Source: Haloplanus sp. HW8-1
GTDB taxonomy: Archaea; Halobacteriota; Halobacteria; Halobacteriales; Haloferacaceae
Reading direction: 5' to 3'
DNA length: 64,000 nucleotides
Assembly (NCBI RefSeq): GCF_023703795.1
Contig: NZ_CP098518.1
Span: 2,356,001 to 2,420,000, forward strand
Shown: in pieces, positions 1-9,306 of the stretch
Numbering within the stretch: position 1 is the stretch's first letter
How the letters are laid out: each line of letters opens with the position of its first letter
Translations under genes and position numbers: made by a program
The notes under the pieces: generated by a model
The model's database searches: none
What the model saw: the letters and a program-made list of their open reading frames with translations, nothing else
What the model was told of the DNA's origin: nothing

Positions 1-1
1 C

Positions 2-1483
2 GGCGACGACGCCGGCCCCGGGCGCCGCGAGGTGGCCCACCGGCTCTTCGCCGCCGAGTTCGACGACGCCACCGTCTCCTACGCCGAGAGCGACGAGGAG
101 CGCGCACCGAAGTACGTCGTCACACCGACCGGCGCGCGGGTGAACCGTCTCTTCGCCGTCGGCGTCCTCACCGAAGTCGAGTCGGTCAACGAGGACGTCC
201 TCCGCGCCCGCGTGGTCGACCCCACGGGCGCGTTCGTCTCCTACGCCGGCCAGTACCAGCCCGACGCGGCCGCCTTCTTCGAGCGGGCGTCGTCGCCCTC
301 GTTCGTCGCGCTCACGGGGAAGGCCCGGACGTTCGAACCCGACGACGGCGATCGGATCTACACCTCCGTCCGCCCGGAGAGCGTCGCGGAGGTCGACGCC
401 GAAACCCGGGATCGGTGGACGGTGTCGGCCGCCGAGGCGACGCTCCGACGGATCGACGCGATGGCCGACGCCAAGTCCCTCGACGCCGAGGGCGACGCGC
501 TCGAAGCGGCGCTGCTGGACCGCGGGTACGACCCGTCGCTCGCGGCGGGCATCCCCATCGCCCTCGACCGGTACGGGACGACGACCGCCTACCTCGACGC
601 CCTCCGGGAGGTCGCGCTCGACGCGTTGGCGGTCGTCGCCGGCGACCGCGACGCCGTCCGGTCGCTCGACCGCGCGCCGGCCGACGCGGGCACCTCGTCG
701 CTCGGCCCCCTCCCGGCCGCGATGACCGCCGACTCGATCGACGACGAGGCGCAGACCGTCGACGCGACGGCCGCCGGGACCGACGAAGGCGAGCGCACGG
801 CCGGGAGCGAGGCGACCGCGCCGGACGTCGAGGGGACACCGGCGGACGGCGCATCCGCCGGGGACGCCGACGCCGCCGCTGACGAGCCGGACGCGGACGA
901 TTCGACGCCGACGGCCGCGGAGTCCGCCGGCGGTGCGCCGGACGATTCGACGCCGACGGCCGCGGAGTCCGCCGGCGGTGCGCCGGGCGATTCGACGGTG
1001 GTCGAGGAGTCGGACGAACTCGGCGACTTCGACGACGACGACGACCTCTACGAACTCGACGAGGAGGAGCGCCGGGAGGTCGAGGAGTCCTTCGACGTGG
1101 GATTCGAGAGCGCCGCCGAGGTCGACGATCCGGGCGAGGCGGGTATCGACGTCCCCGGTCCGGAGGAGGTCGCGGAGGCCGCGGAGGCGACGGGCGAGAG
1201 CGCCGCGGCCGACGACGAGGGCGGAGCGGTTGACGACGGGGCCGAGTCAGAGGCCGAGGAGTCGGACGCCGAGAAGGCAGCGGCCGACGTCGATCTCGAA
1301 GCCGCCGCCGTCGACGCCATGGCGGCCCTCGACGACGGCGACGGAGCGGCCCGGGACGACGTCGTCGCGGCGGTCGTCGACGAGTACGGCGCCGATCCCG
1401 GCGAGGTGGCCGACGCCATCGAGGACGCCCTGATGAGCGGGAAGTGTTACGAGCCGAGCGAGGACAGCCTGAAAGCGATCTGA
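2..1483 (+). CDS. rpap1: RPA-associated protein (RPAP1-like), 5' partial
   Basis: Accessory protein of the haloarchaeal single-stranded DNA binding protein RPA. The reading frame is open to the left edge, so the start lies outside the window; residues just before the first internal GTG (GRREVAH) look like family sequence. The N-terminal ~140 residues form the conserved OB-fold-like region (RRLFAAEF-type opening, YVVTPTGARVNRLF, VDPTGAFVSYAGQYQP). The middle is a long acidic, low-complexity linker with two perfect 15-residue repeats. The C-terminal ~60 residues form a small helical domain. The stop overlaps the next start (TGATG), matching the known rpa-rpap-phosphoesterase operons of haloarchaea; the rpa gene itself should lie just upstream. 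The length favours the longer RPAP1 over RPAP3. Confidence 0.85.
   Translation, partial: GDDAGPGRREVAHRLFAAEFDDATVSYAESDEERAPKYVVTPTGARVNRLFAVGVLTEVESVNEDVLRARVVDPTGAFVSYAGQYQPDAAAFFERASSPSFVALTGKARTFEPDDGDRIYTSVRPESVAEVDAETRDRWTVSAAEATLRRIDAMADAKSLDAEGDALEAALLDRGYDPSLAAGIPIALDRYGTTTAYLDALREVALDALAVVAGDRDAVRSLDRAPADAGTSSLGPLPAAMTADSIDDEAQTVDATAAGTDEGERTAGSEATAPDVEGTPADGASAGDADAAADEPDADDSTPTAAESAGGAPDDSTPTAAESAGGAPGDSTVVEESDELGDFDDDDDLYELDEEERREVEESFDVGFESAAEVDDPGEAGIDVPGPEEVAEAAEATGESAAADDEGGAVDDGAESEAEESDAEKAAADVDLEAAAVDAMAALDDGDGAARDDVVAAVVDEYGADPGEVADAIEDALMSGKCYEPSEDSLKAI
896..985 (+). repeat. Two perfect 45-bp tandem repeats inside the RPAP1 linker
   Basis: Two identical 45-bp units abut each other, followed by a partial third unit that diverges after about 12 bases. 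In frame they encode the 15-residue unit DDSTPTAAESAGGAP. The repeat sits in a disordered acidic linker, so copy number is probably neutral in function and may vary between strains. Confidence 0.95.
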
Positions 1484-2250
1484 TGGCGCTCGTCGAACCG
1501 GTTCCGGACGCGCCCGCCGCGGTGGCCGACTGCGGCGACGAACGGGCGCTCGTCGTGGCGGACTACCACGCCGGCATCGAGATCGGCCTCCGGTACGAGC
1601 GCGGGGTCGAACTCCGGAGCGACGCCGGCGGGCGTCGCCGGCGGTTGCTGGCGCTCGTCGGGCGCACCGACCCGGACCGGGTGCTCGTCATCGGCGACCT
1701 GGTCCACCGGATCGGCGACCCGGGCGAGGGGGAACGCGACGAACTCCTCGCCCTCCTCGACGCCCTCGACGTCCCCCTGACGCTCGTCCCCGGCAACCAC
1801 GACGGCGGCGTCGCGGACGCCTACGGCGACCGGATCGAGGTGACCGACGCCGGCGGCTGTCGGCGCGGCGACGTGGGGTTCGTCCACGGACACACCTGGC
1901 CCAACCGGTCGGTGCTGGGGGCGTCGACGGTGTGCATGGGTCACGAACACCCGCAGGTCCGCCTCGAAGACGAGGTGGGCGGCGGCCGCGCGGAGAAGGC
2001 GTGGCTCCGTGGCTCGCTGCGGGTCGATCCCTTCGCCGACGAACTCGGCGTGGTGCCCGATGCGCTCGCGTGGACCGATCCGGGCCCGGAACTCGTCGTC
2101 TTCCCCGCGTTCAACGACCGATCGGGCGGGACGTGGATCAACGTCGAGGGCCAGGCGTTCCTCGCACCGTTCCTCCCGGACGCCCTCGGCGACGACGCGG
2201 AGGCGTACCTGCTCGACGGGACGCGGCTAGGGCCGTACCGACTGATCTGA
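1483..2250 (+). CDS. Calcineurin-like metallophosphoesterase of the RPA operon
   Basis: A 255-residue metallophosphoesterase. The metal-binding blocks are visible in order: DYHAG (D-x-H), GDLVH, GNHDGG, GHTWP and GHEHP. The ATG overlaps the preceding stop by one base (TGATG), implying translational coupling with the RPA-associated protein; an in-frame upstream start within that gene is less likely. In haloarchaea this family is the third member of an rpa-rpap-phosphoesterase operon and is presumed to act in DNA repair or replication (family knowledge). The nucleic-acid substrate is not known from sequence. Confidence 0.88.
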   Translation: MALVEPVPDAPAAVADCGDERALVVADYHAGIEIGLRYERGVELRSDAGGRRRRLLALVGRTDPDRVLVIGDLVHRIGDPGEGERDELLALLDALDVPLTLVPGNHDGGVADAYGDRIEVTDAGGCRRGDVGFVHGHTWPNRSVLGASTVCMGHEHPQVRLEDEVGGGRAEKAWLRGSLRVDPFADELGVVPDALAWTDPGPELVVFPAFNDRSGGTWINVEGQAFLAPFLPDALGDDAEAYLLDGTRLGPYRLI

Positions 2251-2260
2251 CCCGGTGTGA

Positions 2261-2626
2261 TCAGGCGCCGGGGACGCCGAACGCCCCGATCCCGACGCCG
2301 AGTCCGGCGTTCACGACGAAGAGGATGGCCAGCGCCGAGAGCCAGGCGACGACGCCCATCACCGCGGCGGTTCCCCAGCCCCCGGGATACCGCCACTTCA
2401 GTACGCCGATCCACACGATCAGCGCGACGACGGGGCCGACGAGCGGGATCCACGACACGAGCGCCCACCCGACGGCGCCGAGGAGGGCGGTGAGGACGGC
2501 GCGACCGTAGTCGTCGACGTCCGCGACGAGTCGCCCGCTGACGTAGATGGCGAACCCGCCGACGAGCAGGGCGACGACGAACGCGACGAGACCACCGACG
2601 AGCGCACCGACGAACGGAACGGGCAT
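2261..2626 (-). CDS. Conserved four-helix membrane protein
   Basis: A 121-residue very hydrophobic protein with about four predicted transmembrane helices (residues ~5-30, ~42-62, ~63-80 and ~85-115) and almost no soluble part. No catalytic motif is visible. It is convergent with the phosphoesterase, 10 nt away. Small integral membrane proteins of this type are common and uncharacterised in haloarchaea; no function is proposed. Confidence 0.7.
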   Translation of the reverse strand: MPVPFVGALVGGLVAFVVALLVGGFAIYVSGRLVADVDDYGRAVLTALLGAVGWALVSWIPLVGPVVALIVWIGVLKWRYPGGWGTAAVMGVVAWLSALAILFVVNAGLGVGIGAFGVPGA

Positions 2627-2744
2627 ACGTGAGGATGCGGGCCCATCCCGCTAACCCTTGTGGCTCGTGCCGGTGGCCGGGGTCGTCCGGATCGGCCGTC
2701 CCCCGAACGGTGATCTTAATCGGCTCGCGCGACTACGGCGGCCG

Positions 2745-5582
2745 ATGGCAGACACGGAGTCGGCGGGGATGGACGCGTTCACCCACCTCGGCGAGCGGGT
2801 TCGGGCGGCGCTCTCCGAGCGTGGCTTCTCGACGCCGACGGAGCCACAGCGGCGGGCGATCCCTCCGATCGCGGCCGGCGAGGACGCCCTCGTTCTCGCG
2901 CCGACGGGAACGGGCAAGACGGAGACGGCGATGTTGCCGGTGTTCGACGCGATCCACCGCGCCGAGGACCGCTTCGGGATCTCGGCGCTGTACATCACGC
3001 CGCTTCGCGCGCTCAACCGCGACATGCGCGAGCGGCTGGACTGGTGGGGCGAGTACCTCGACGTCGAGGTAGACGTCCGCCACGGCGACACGACGCAGTA
3101 CCGACGGGGGAAGCAGGCCGACGACCCGCCGGACGTGCTGGTGACGACTCCCGAGACGTTGCAGGCGACGCTGACGGGCGAGAAGTTGCGGCGGGCGCTC
3201 TCGGACGTGGCCCACGTCGTCGTCGACGAGGTCCACGAACTCGCGTCGTCGAAACGAGGCGCACAGTTGACGGTGGGCCTGGAGCGCCTGCGCGACCTCG
3301 CCGGCCCGTTCCAGCGGATCGGCCTCTCGGCGACGGTCGGGTCGCCCGGCGAAGTGGGGCGCTTTCTCACCGGCGACCGCGGCTGTGAACTCGTCGAGGT
3401 GGACGCCGGTACGAACGTCGACTTCCGAGTGCGAGAGCCCGAGGTCACCGAGGAGGACGAGGCGCTCGCGGGCACGCTGGCGACGGAGGTGGACATCGCC
3501 AGTCACGTGCGGGCGATCCGGGACGTCGTCGCGGCCAACGAGTCGACGCTGATCTTCGTCAACACGCGCCAGACTGCGGAGGCCCTGGGCTCGCGGTTCA
3601 AGCGGCTCGACGAACCGATCGGCGTCCACCACGGATCGCTCTCGACGGAGGCCCGGATCGAGGTGGAGGAGGCGTTCAAGTCGGGCGAGATCGACGGTCT
3701 GGTCTGTACCTCCTCGATGGAACTCGGCATCGACGTGGGACGGGTAGACCACGTGATCCAGTACGGGAGTCCCCGGGAGGTGGCGCGCCTGCTCCAGCGA
3801 GTGGGGCGTGCGGGCCACCGCCGCGATGCCGTCTCCGAGGGGACGATCCTGACGAGCCACCCCGACGACACGATGGAGGCGCTGGCCATCGCCCGCCGGG
3901 CGGTCGCCGGCGCCGTCGAACCGGCGACGATCCACCACGGCAGCCTCGACGTGGTGGCCAACCAGACGGTCGGACTCGTGATGGACCACGGCGAGATCGA
4001 CGCCCGCGAGGCCTACGAGACGCTGATCCGGGCCTACCCGTTTCGGGACCTCTCGGCGTCCCAGTTCCGAGACGTGGTGCGCGAACTCGCCGCGAACCGC
4101 CTCCTGTGGCTGGACGAGGACGCCGACCGCCTGGAGAAGTCGGGCGGGACGTGGCGCTACTTCTACGCCAACCTCTCGATGATCCCCGACGAGGAGACCT
4201 ACGAGGTGTACGACCTCTCCTCGCGTGAGACGATCGGGACGCTCGACGAGAAGTTCGTCCTCAACTTCGCCGGGCCGGGCGAGACGTTCATCCAACGCGG
4301 CGAGATGTGGCGGATCACGGAGGTCGACGAGGAGGAGTCACGCGTCGAGGTGACGCCCATCGAGGACCCCGCGGGCGAAGTGCCGTCGTGGACGGGGCAA
4401 GAAATTCCGGTGCCCGCGGCCGTCGCCGGCGAGGTCGGCGAGATGCGCGACGTGGCGACGACGCAGTTCGAGGGCGGCGCCGACCGCGCGGCCGTCGCCC
4501 GTGAGTTCCTGTCCCGGTATCCGGGCGACGAACACACCGTCTCCGGGGCGCTCGATCCCGTCGAGCGGCAGGTCGAGGTCGGCGCGCCGACGCCCACGAC
4601 CGAGCGTCTCGTCGTCGAGGGACAGGGCCGTGGCGTCGTCCTCAACGCCCCGTTCGGACACGAGGTGAACGAGACGCTCGGCCGCCTGTGTTCCGCCCTG
4701 ATCGGCCAGAAGACCGGCTCCTCGGTGGGGATGGAGGTCGACCCCTACCGGATCGAACTCGAAGTCCCGGGCCGCACCGGCCCGTCGGACGTGATCGAGG
4801 TGTTGGAGACGACCGATCCCGCTCACGTCGAGGGCCTGCTCGAACTCGCCCTGAAGAACTCCGGGACGCTGAAGTTCACGCTGGCGCAGGTGGCCGCGAA
4901 GTTCGGCGCGCTCAAGCGATACCAGGGTCGGGGTCGGTTCGGCGCCGACCGCCTGCTGGCCGCGCTGGAGGACACGCCGATCTACGACGAGGCGGTCCGC
5001 GAGGTGTTCCACCGCGACCTCGCCGTCGAGGCGACCGCGGCGGTGTTGGAGCGGATCCAGTCCGGCGGGATCGAACTGGTGACCGCTCGGGAGCATACGC
5101 CCATCGGCACGGGTGGACGCTCCAGCGGCCGGGCACTGCTCGTCCCGGAGAACGCGGACGCGAGCGTCGTCGAGACGCTGAAAGAGCGGATCCGGAACGA
5201 CCGCGTCATTCTCGCCTGCCTCCACTGCACGGAGTGGACGCGGAAGACGAAGGTCAGGCGGGTGCCCGATCAGCCGCGGTGTCCGGAGTGTGAGTCGACG
5301 CGGATCGCCTCGCTCAACCCGTGGGCCGACGAGGCGGTGCAGGCGGTCCGTGCCGACACGAAAGACGAGGAGCAGGAACGGTTGACCGAACGCGCCTACC
5401 GGTCGGCCAACCTGGTCCAGAGCCACGGCAAGCAGGCGGTGATCGCCATGGCCGCCCGCGGGGTCGGCCCGCACAACGCCGCCCGGATCATCGCCAAACT
5501 CCGCGAGGACGAGGCCGACTTCTACCGCGACATCCTCGAACAGGAGCGCCAGTACGCACGGACGCAGTCGTTCTGGGACTAG
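2745..5582 (+). CDS. lhr: Lhr-family ATP-dependent DNA helicase
   Basis: A 945-residue superfamily 2 helicase. RecA-like domain 1 carries Walker A APTGTGKT (residues 52-59), TPLRALNRD, TTPETLQ and DEVH (161-164), then SATVGSP. RecA-like domain 2 carries NTRQTAE, HHGSLS, CTSSMELGIDVG and QRVGRAGHR. The winged-helix and Lhr-specific core follows. Near the C-terminus a four-cysteine cluster (CLHC ... CPEC) suggests a zinc or Fe-S knuckle. The ATG was chosen because the domain begins about 10 residues later; the 29 codons upstream to an alternative start look non-coding. Lhr proteins act in DNA repair and recombination. Confidence 0.93.
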   Translation: MADTESAGMDAFTHLGERVRAALSERGFSTPTEPQRRAIPPIAAGEDALVLAPTGTGKTETAMLPVFDAIHRAEDRFGISALYITPLRALNRDMRERLDWWGEYLDVEVDVRHGDTTQYRRGKQADDPPDVLVTTPETLQATLTGEKLRRALSDVAHVVVDEVHELASSKRGAQLTVGLERLRDLAGPFQRIGLSATVGSPGEVGRFLTGDRGCELVEVDAGTNVDFRVREPEVTEEDEALAGTLATEVDIASHVRAIRDVVAANESTLIFVNTRQTAEALGSRFKRLDEPIGVHHGSLSTEARIEVEEAFKSGEIDGLVCTSSMELGIDVGRVDHVIQYGSPREVARLLQRVGRAGHRRDAVSEGTILTSHPDDTMEALAIARRAVAGAVEPATIHHGSLDVVANQTVGLVMDHGEIDAREAYETLIRAYPFRDLSASQFRDVVRELAANRLLWLDEDADRLEKSGGTWRYFYANLSMIPDEETYEVYDLSSRETIGTLDEKFVLNFAGPGETFIQRGEMWRITEVDEEESRVEVTPIEDPAGEVPSWTGQEIPVPAAVAGEVGEMRDVATTQFEGGADRAAVAREFLSRYPGDEHTVSGALDPVERQVEVGAPTPTTERLVVEGQGRGVVLNAPFGHEVNETLGRLCSALIGQKTGSSVGMEVDPYRIELEVPGRTGPSDVIEVLETTDPAHVEGLLELALKNSGTLKFTLAQVAAKFGALKRYQGRGRFGADRLLAALEDTPIYDEAVREVFHRDLAVEATAAVLERIQSGGIELVTAREHTPIGTGGRSSGRALLVPENADASVVETLKERIRNDRVILACLHCTEWTRKTKVRRVPDQPRCPECESTRIASLNPWADEAVQAVRADTKDEEQERLTERAYRSANLVQSHGKQAVIAMAARGVGPHNAARIIAKLREDEADFYRDILEQERQYARTQSFWD

Positions 5583-6031
5583 AGTCCGGCGTCCCGGAGG
5601 TACGCCTCGACGTACGGGTGGAGGTCCGGGAAGGGGGCCTCGAAAATCCGGAGTTCGGCGTGTTGGTCGTCCGCGACGAAGGCGTCGCTTCGCGGCCGGA
5701 CCACGACGCCGACGACGAGGTAATGTTTCGTCGGCACGTCGTCGAACTCGCTGCGCTCCCAGAAATGTTCGTAGACGCCGAGGCGCTCCTCGACGTCGAC
5801 GGCGACGCCGAGTTCCTCGCGAGCCACCCGGTCGATGGCGTCGTCGATCGCTTCGTCTTTCAGCACGCGGCCGCCGGGGACGAACCACTCGCCGCGTCCG
5901 GGCCGGTTCTCCCGCTTGCCGAGGACGACGCCGCCGTCGTGGCGGACGATCAGGTCGACCGAGACGATGGGGACGTTGCGGACGACGGTTCGCCAGGCGT
6001 CTTCGGGGATCGGCCGGTCGGTCATCGTCAC
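5579..6031 (-). CDS. Nudix hydrolase, GDP-mannose-hydrolase-like
   Basis: A 150-residue Nudix protein. The Nudix box occupies residues ~54-76 (GRVLKDE, then RVAREELGV). It departs from the consensus at residue 69, where the usual Glu of REUXEE is Val, although the two catalytic Glu at 72-73 remain. The flanking sequence (WFVPGGRVLKDE, then HYLVVGVVVR) resembles the GDP-mannose mannosyl hydrolase branch (inference from recalled family sequences). A second ATG two codons downstream is equally possible as the start. It overlaps the lhr stop by four bases, tail to tail. Confidence 0.83.
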   Translation of the reverse strand: MTMTDRPIPEDAWRTVVRNVPIVSVDLIVRHDGGVVLGKRENRPGRGEWFVPGGRVLKDEAIDDAIDRVAREELGVAVDVEERLGVYEHFWERSEFDDVPTKHYLVVGVVVRPRSDAFVADDQHAELRIFEAPFPDLHPYVEAYLRDAGL

Positions 6032-6034
6032 CGG

Positions 6035-8248
6035 CTACGTCGCGGGGGGGTTTGAATCCCGTTCCGCGAGCGACGGCGCCACGGCATCGAGCGCCGCCTC
6101 GAACTGCGCGGCGTCCAGCCGTACCTCGTCGGCGTGGTCGTTTGCCTCGGCGCCCGGATAGGCGTCGGCCACCGCCCGCACGGCGAGCATGGCTGCTTCC
6201 CGGCAGACGGCGGCCAGATCCGCCCCGGAGTAGCCCGCCGTCCGCGTCGCGAGGGCGTCGAGGTCGACGTCCTCGCCCAGCGGTTTCCGGCGCGTGTGGA
6301 CATCGAGGACGGCCCGCCGGGCGGCTTCGTCGGGCGCGGGAACCTCGACGTGGGATTCGAGGCGGCCGGCCCGGAGGAGGGCCGGATCGAGGACCGCCTT
6401 CCGGTTCGTCGCCGCGAGGACGATCAGGTTGGGGTTGTCCGCGACGGCGTCGAACTCGGTCAGGAGTTGGGAGACGACGCGCTCGGTCACCTCGCTGTCC
6501 CCCCGGTCCCGATCCGTCGCCACGGCGTCGATCTCGTCGAAGAAGACGATGGCTGGTGCGGTCTGGCGGGCGCGGTCGAACACCTCGCGGACCGCCTTCT
6601 CGCTCTCGCCGACGTACCGATCCAACAGTTCCGGCCCCTGGACGCGGACGAAGTTGACGCCGCTCTCCGCGGCGACGGCCCGCGCGAGCAGGGTCTTGCC
6701 GGTTCCCGGCGGCCCGTAGAGCAGGACACCTGAAGGCGGGTCGGCGTCCGCCGCCTCGAACAGCGGGCCGTAGGTGAGCGGCCACGTGACCGCCCGCTCC
6801 AGCGTTGCCTTCGCCTCGTCGAGGCCGCCGACCGATTCGAACCCCTCGGTCGGTGTCTCGGAGACGTACTCGCGCATGGCGCTCGGATCGACGGCGGCCA
6901 TCGCCGCCTCGAAGTCCTCGCGCGTGACCGCGATGTGGTCCGTGGCCGTCCCCTCGCGCCGGGCGCGCCGGAGCGCCGACATGGCCGCCTCCGTCACCAG
7001 CGATTCGAGGTCGGCACCGACGAATCCGTGGGTGCGGGCGGCGAAGCGGTCCAGATCCACGCCGTCGGTCAGGGGCATCCGGCGCGTGTGGACGTCGAGG
7101 ATCTCGCGGCGCCCCGCCTCTCCGGGGACCCCGATCTCGATCTCGCGGTCGAAGCGGCCGCCTCGGCGGAGCGCGGGATCGAGGTCGTCGACGCGGTTGG
7201 TCGCGCCGATGACGATCACCTCGCCGCGGGCTTCCAGTCCGTCCATCAACGAGAGGAGCTGGCCGACGATCCGGTCTTCCATTCCGCCGCCGTCCTCGCG
7301 TTTCGGCGCGAGGGAGTCGATCTCGTCGAAGAAGACGATCGCGGGGGCGTCCTCGCGGGCCCGTTCGAACACCTGCCGGAGCCGTTCCTCGCTGTCGCCC
7401 TTGTACTTCGAGACGATCTCCGGCCCCGAGACGGAGATGAAGGTGGCGTCGACCTCGTTCGCGACCGCTTTCGCGATCAGGGTCTTGCCGGTCCCCGGCG
7501 GCCCGTAGAGCAGGACGCCCTTCGGCGGGTCGACGCCGAGGCGGGTGAACAGTTCGGGCTCCGACAGTGGGAGTTCGATCATCTCACGCACGAGGTCGAG
7601 TTCGTCGTCGAGACCACCGATATCCTCGTACGTGACGCCGGTCGTCGGGCGAGTCGTCGCGGCGCCGCCCCGGTCGTCGGCGGTCCCCGCTCCGTCCTCC
7701 TCCGCCGTCAGCCCGTCGTTCTGGACCGTCGCGTCGGGCGTGGCGCCCCTGTCGTCGCCGTGTAGGCGGAGATCCGTCCCCTCGACCACGCGGACGGCGC
7801 CGTCGGGGCGCGTCTCCCGCACGACGAACGCGTCCGCATCGAGACTCTCGGCGTGGATCCGGTCGCCGGTGCGGAGCGGACGGCCGTCGAGCGCCCGCCC
7901 GAGTTCCCGCCGGGCCGACTCGCGGGCGACGTCGACGCTGTCGGGCGCCGAGAGGACGACCGCCTCGGCGTCGGCGACGTCGGCGGTCCGCACACGGATC
8001 GTGTCGCCGACGGCCACACCGGCGTTGGCCCGCGTCCCGGCGTCGACGAGGATGGCGTCGTCGGGGACGCCGGCCCGTGCCGGCCAGAGCTTCGCGACCG
8101 TCGTCCGATCGCCCTCCAGCAGCACGGCGTCCCCACTCAGGACGCCGAGGCGTCGCCGGGCGGCCTCCGGGAGCCGAGCGATGCCGCGGCCCGCGTCGCG
8201 CTTCTCGGCGCTGTGTACCGTGAGTTCGATCCCGGCGCTCTCGCTCAT
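6035..8248 (-). CDS. CDC48/VCP-type double AAA+ ATPase
   Basis: A 737-residue CDC48-family unfoldase. The N-terminal double-psi barrel and 4-alpha-beta region covers residues ~1-165. An acidic linker follows, then D1 with Walker A GPPGTGKT at 249-256 and Walker B FFDEID at 307-312. D2 has Walker A at 512-519 and FFDEID near 569. Both arginine-finger/sensor blocks (GATNRVDDLDPALRR and AATNRKAVLDPALLR) are intact. Members extract or unfold proteins and feed the archaeal proteasome. Haloarchaea usually carry several paralogues, so the letter of this one cannot be assigned. Confidence 0.93.
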   Translation of the reverse strand: MSESAGIELTVHSAEKRDAGRGIARLPEAARRRLGVLSGDAVLLEGDRTTVAKLWPARAGVPDDAILVDAGTRANAGVAVGDTIRVRTADVADAEAVVLSAPDSVDVARESARRELGRALDGRPLRTGDRIHAESLDADAFVVRETRPDGAVRVVEGTDLRLHGDDRGATPDATVQNDGLTAEEDGAGTADDRGGAATTRPTTGVTYEDIGGLDDELDLVREMIELPLSEPELFTRLGVDPPKGVLLYGPPGTGKTLIAKAVANEVDATFISVSGPEIVSKYKGDSEERLRQVFERAREDAPAIVFFDEIDSLAPKREDGGGMEDRIVGQLLSLMDGLEARGEVIVIGATNRVDDLDPALRRGGRFDREIEIGVPGEAGRREILDVHTRRMPLTDGVDLDRFAARTHGFVGADLESLVTEAAMSALRRARREGTATDHIAVTREDFEAAMAAVDPSAMREYVSETPTEGFESVGGLDEAKATLERAVTWPLTYGPLFEAADADPPSGVLLYGPPGTGKTLLARAVAAESGVNFVRVQGPELLDRYVGESEKAVREVFDRARQTAPAIVFFDEIDAVATDRDRGDSEVTERVVSQLLTEFDAVADNPNLIVLAATNRKAVLDPALLRAGRLESHVEVPAPDEAARRAVLDVHTRRKPLGEDVDLDALATRTAGYSGADLAAVCREAAMLAVRAVADAYPGAEANDHADEVRLDAAQFEAALDAVAPSLAERDSNPPAT

Positions 8249-8355
8249 CGGCCGACCGTAGGGACGGGCGGGCCTTTACCCTTCCCTCCCGGTCCCGTCG
8301 CGGTGGCCGACGAGCGCGCCACAACCGTTTTACCATCCGCCGCCGACCGATCGTC

Positions 8356-9189
8356 GTGGTCCCGGACCTGATCGTCGTCCCCGTACTGTTCGTCTCGCTG
8401 GGGATCGCCGGCCTCTACACGGGCTGGAAGCGTCGGCGTATCCACGCCCGGATGACCGCGCTCACGCCGACACCCGTCGAAGCGCTCTCCCCGCCCGGTC
8501 CGGTCGAGATCCAGGGGACTGGGACGCCGGTCGACGACCTCGTCACCGCACCGATCACGGGGCGACCCGCCGTCCTCGCCGCCTGGACGATCGAGGAGTG
8601 GGACGAACGCGGTGACACGTCCCGATGGCGCGAGGTCGCCCGTGGCATCGAGGCGGCCGCGTTCGGCGTCGACGACGGCTCCGGATCGGTCCCCGTCGGC
8701 CCACTCTCGAAACGCGAGACTGCGGGCAGATGGACCCAGACGGCCGGTGTCAGCGCCACGAACGGCGTCCGGATCGACGACGTACTCGCCGAGTTCACGT
8801 CGTTCACGGTCGAGGCGGAACTCGGGCCGGCGGAGACGCCACCGGTCGAGATCCGGCGACTCCACCGGGACCACGGTCTCGACGGGGCGCCCGACCCGGT
8901 CACGGACGCCGCCGACGTCGACCGGCCACACGGCACGCGGCGCTACACGCAGGGCGTCCTCGCTCCCGGCGACTGGGTGTACGTCCTCGGGCGGGTCGAG
9001 GAGCGCGACGGCACGGCCTCGCGACCGGAGTCGGCGATCGTGACCACGCCCCGGGACGGTCCCCTTCTCGTCTCGGATCGGGAGGAGTCGACTCTGGAGT
9101 CGACTGTCGCCGCCGCCGCCCGCACCTGGCTCGTCGCGGGCACCGTCTCGTCGCTCGTCGGCCTCGCCGGCCTCGCCGCTCTGCTGTGA
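8356..9189 (+). CDS. GIDE-domain-like membrane protein
   Basis: A 277-residue protein starting at GTG. An N-terminal transmembrane helix (~residues 3-22) is followed by a soluble domain with the pattern VEIQGTG ... APITGRPAVLAAWTIEEW ... AFGVDDGSG ... VPVG, which resembles the GIDE domain of eukaryotic mitochondrial E3 ligases and their prokaryotic relatives. A second helix lies at the extreme C-terminus (TWLVAGTVSSLVGLAGLAAL). There is no RING finger, so ligase activity is not expected. Proteins of this type are widespread but uncharacterised in haloarchaea. Confidence 0.6.
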   Translation: MVPDLIVVPVLFVSLGIAGLYTGWKRRRIHARMTALTPTPVEALSPPGPVEIQGTGTPVDDLVTAPITGRPAVLAAWTIEEWDERGDTSRWREVARGIEAAAFGVDDGSGSVPVGPLSKRETAGRWTQTAGVSATNGVRIDDVLAEFTSFTVEAELGPAETPPVEIRRLHRDHGLDGAPDPVTDAADVDRPHGTRRYTQGVLAPGDWVYVLGRVEERDGTASRPESAIVTTPRDGPLLVSDREESTLESTVAAAARTWLVAGTVSSLVGLAGLAALL

Positions 9190-9276
9190 GCCGTCCGGGG
9201 CGCCCCGTCACCCGTCCGACCGGCTGGTCCGGACGTTCGAACACCTAATATTCCTAGATCGTGGCGTATGCGAACC

Positions 9277-9283
9277 ATTATAC
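9277..9283 (+). promoter_or_regulatory. TATA box of the second Nudix gene
   Basis: ATTATAC is centred 27 nt upstream of the ATG used for the following gene. That is the spacing expected for a leaderless haloarchaeal transcript. It argues against an in-frame ATG 39 nt further upstream, which would lie upstream of this box. Confidence 0.5.
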
Positions 9284-9306
9284 AGACGGGCGAAAACGTG
9301 GTTGAT

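Noticed and set aside
2733-4295. Long minus-strand open frames opposite the Lhr helicase gene
   Set aside because: Antisense frames stay open in high-GC haloarchaeal genes; the translations are Arg/Val/Asp-rich without any domain, and the plus-strand helicase is unmistakable.
9268-9306. Upstream ATG as the start of the second Nudix gene
   Set aside because: It lies before the TATA box at 9277-9283 and the extra 13 residues are not Nudix-like.
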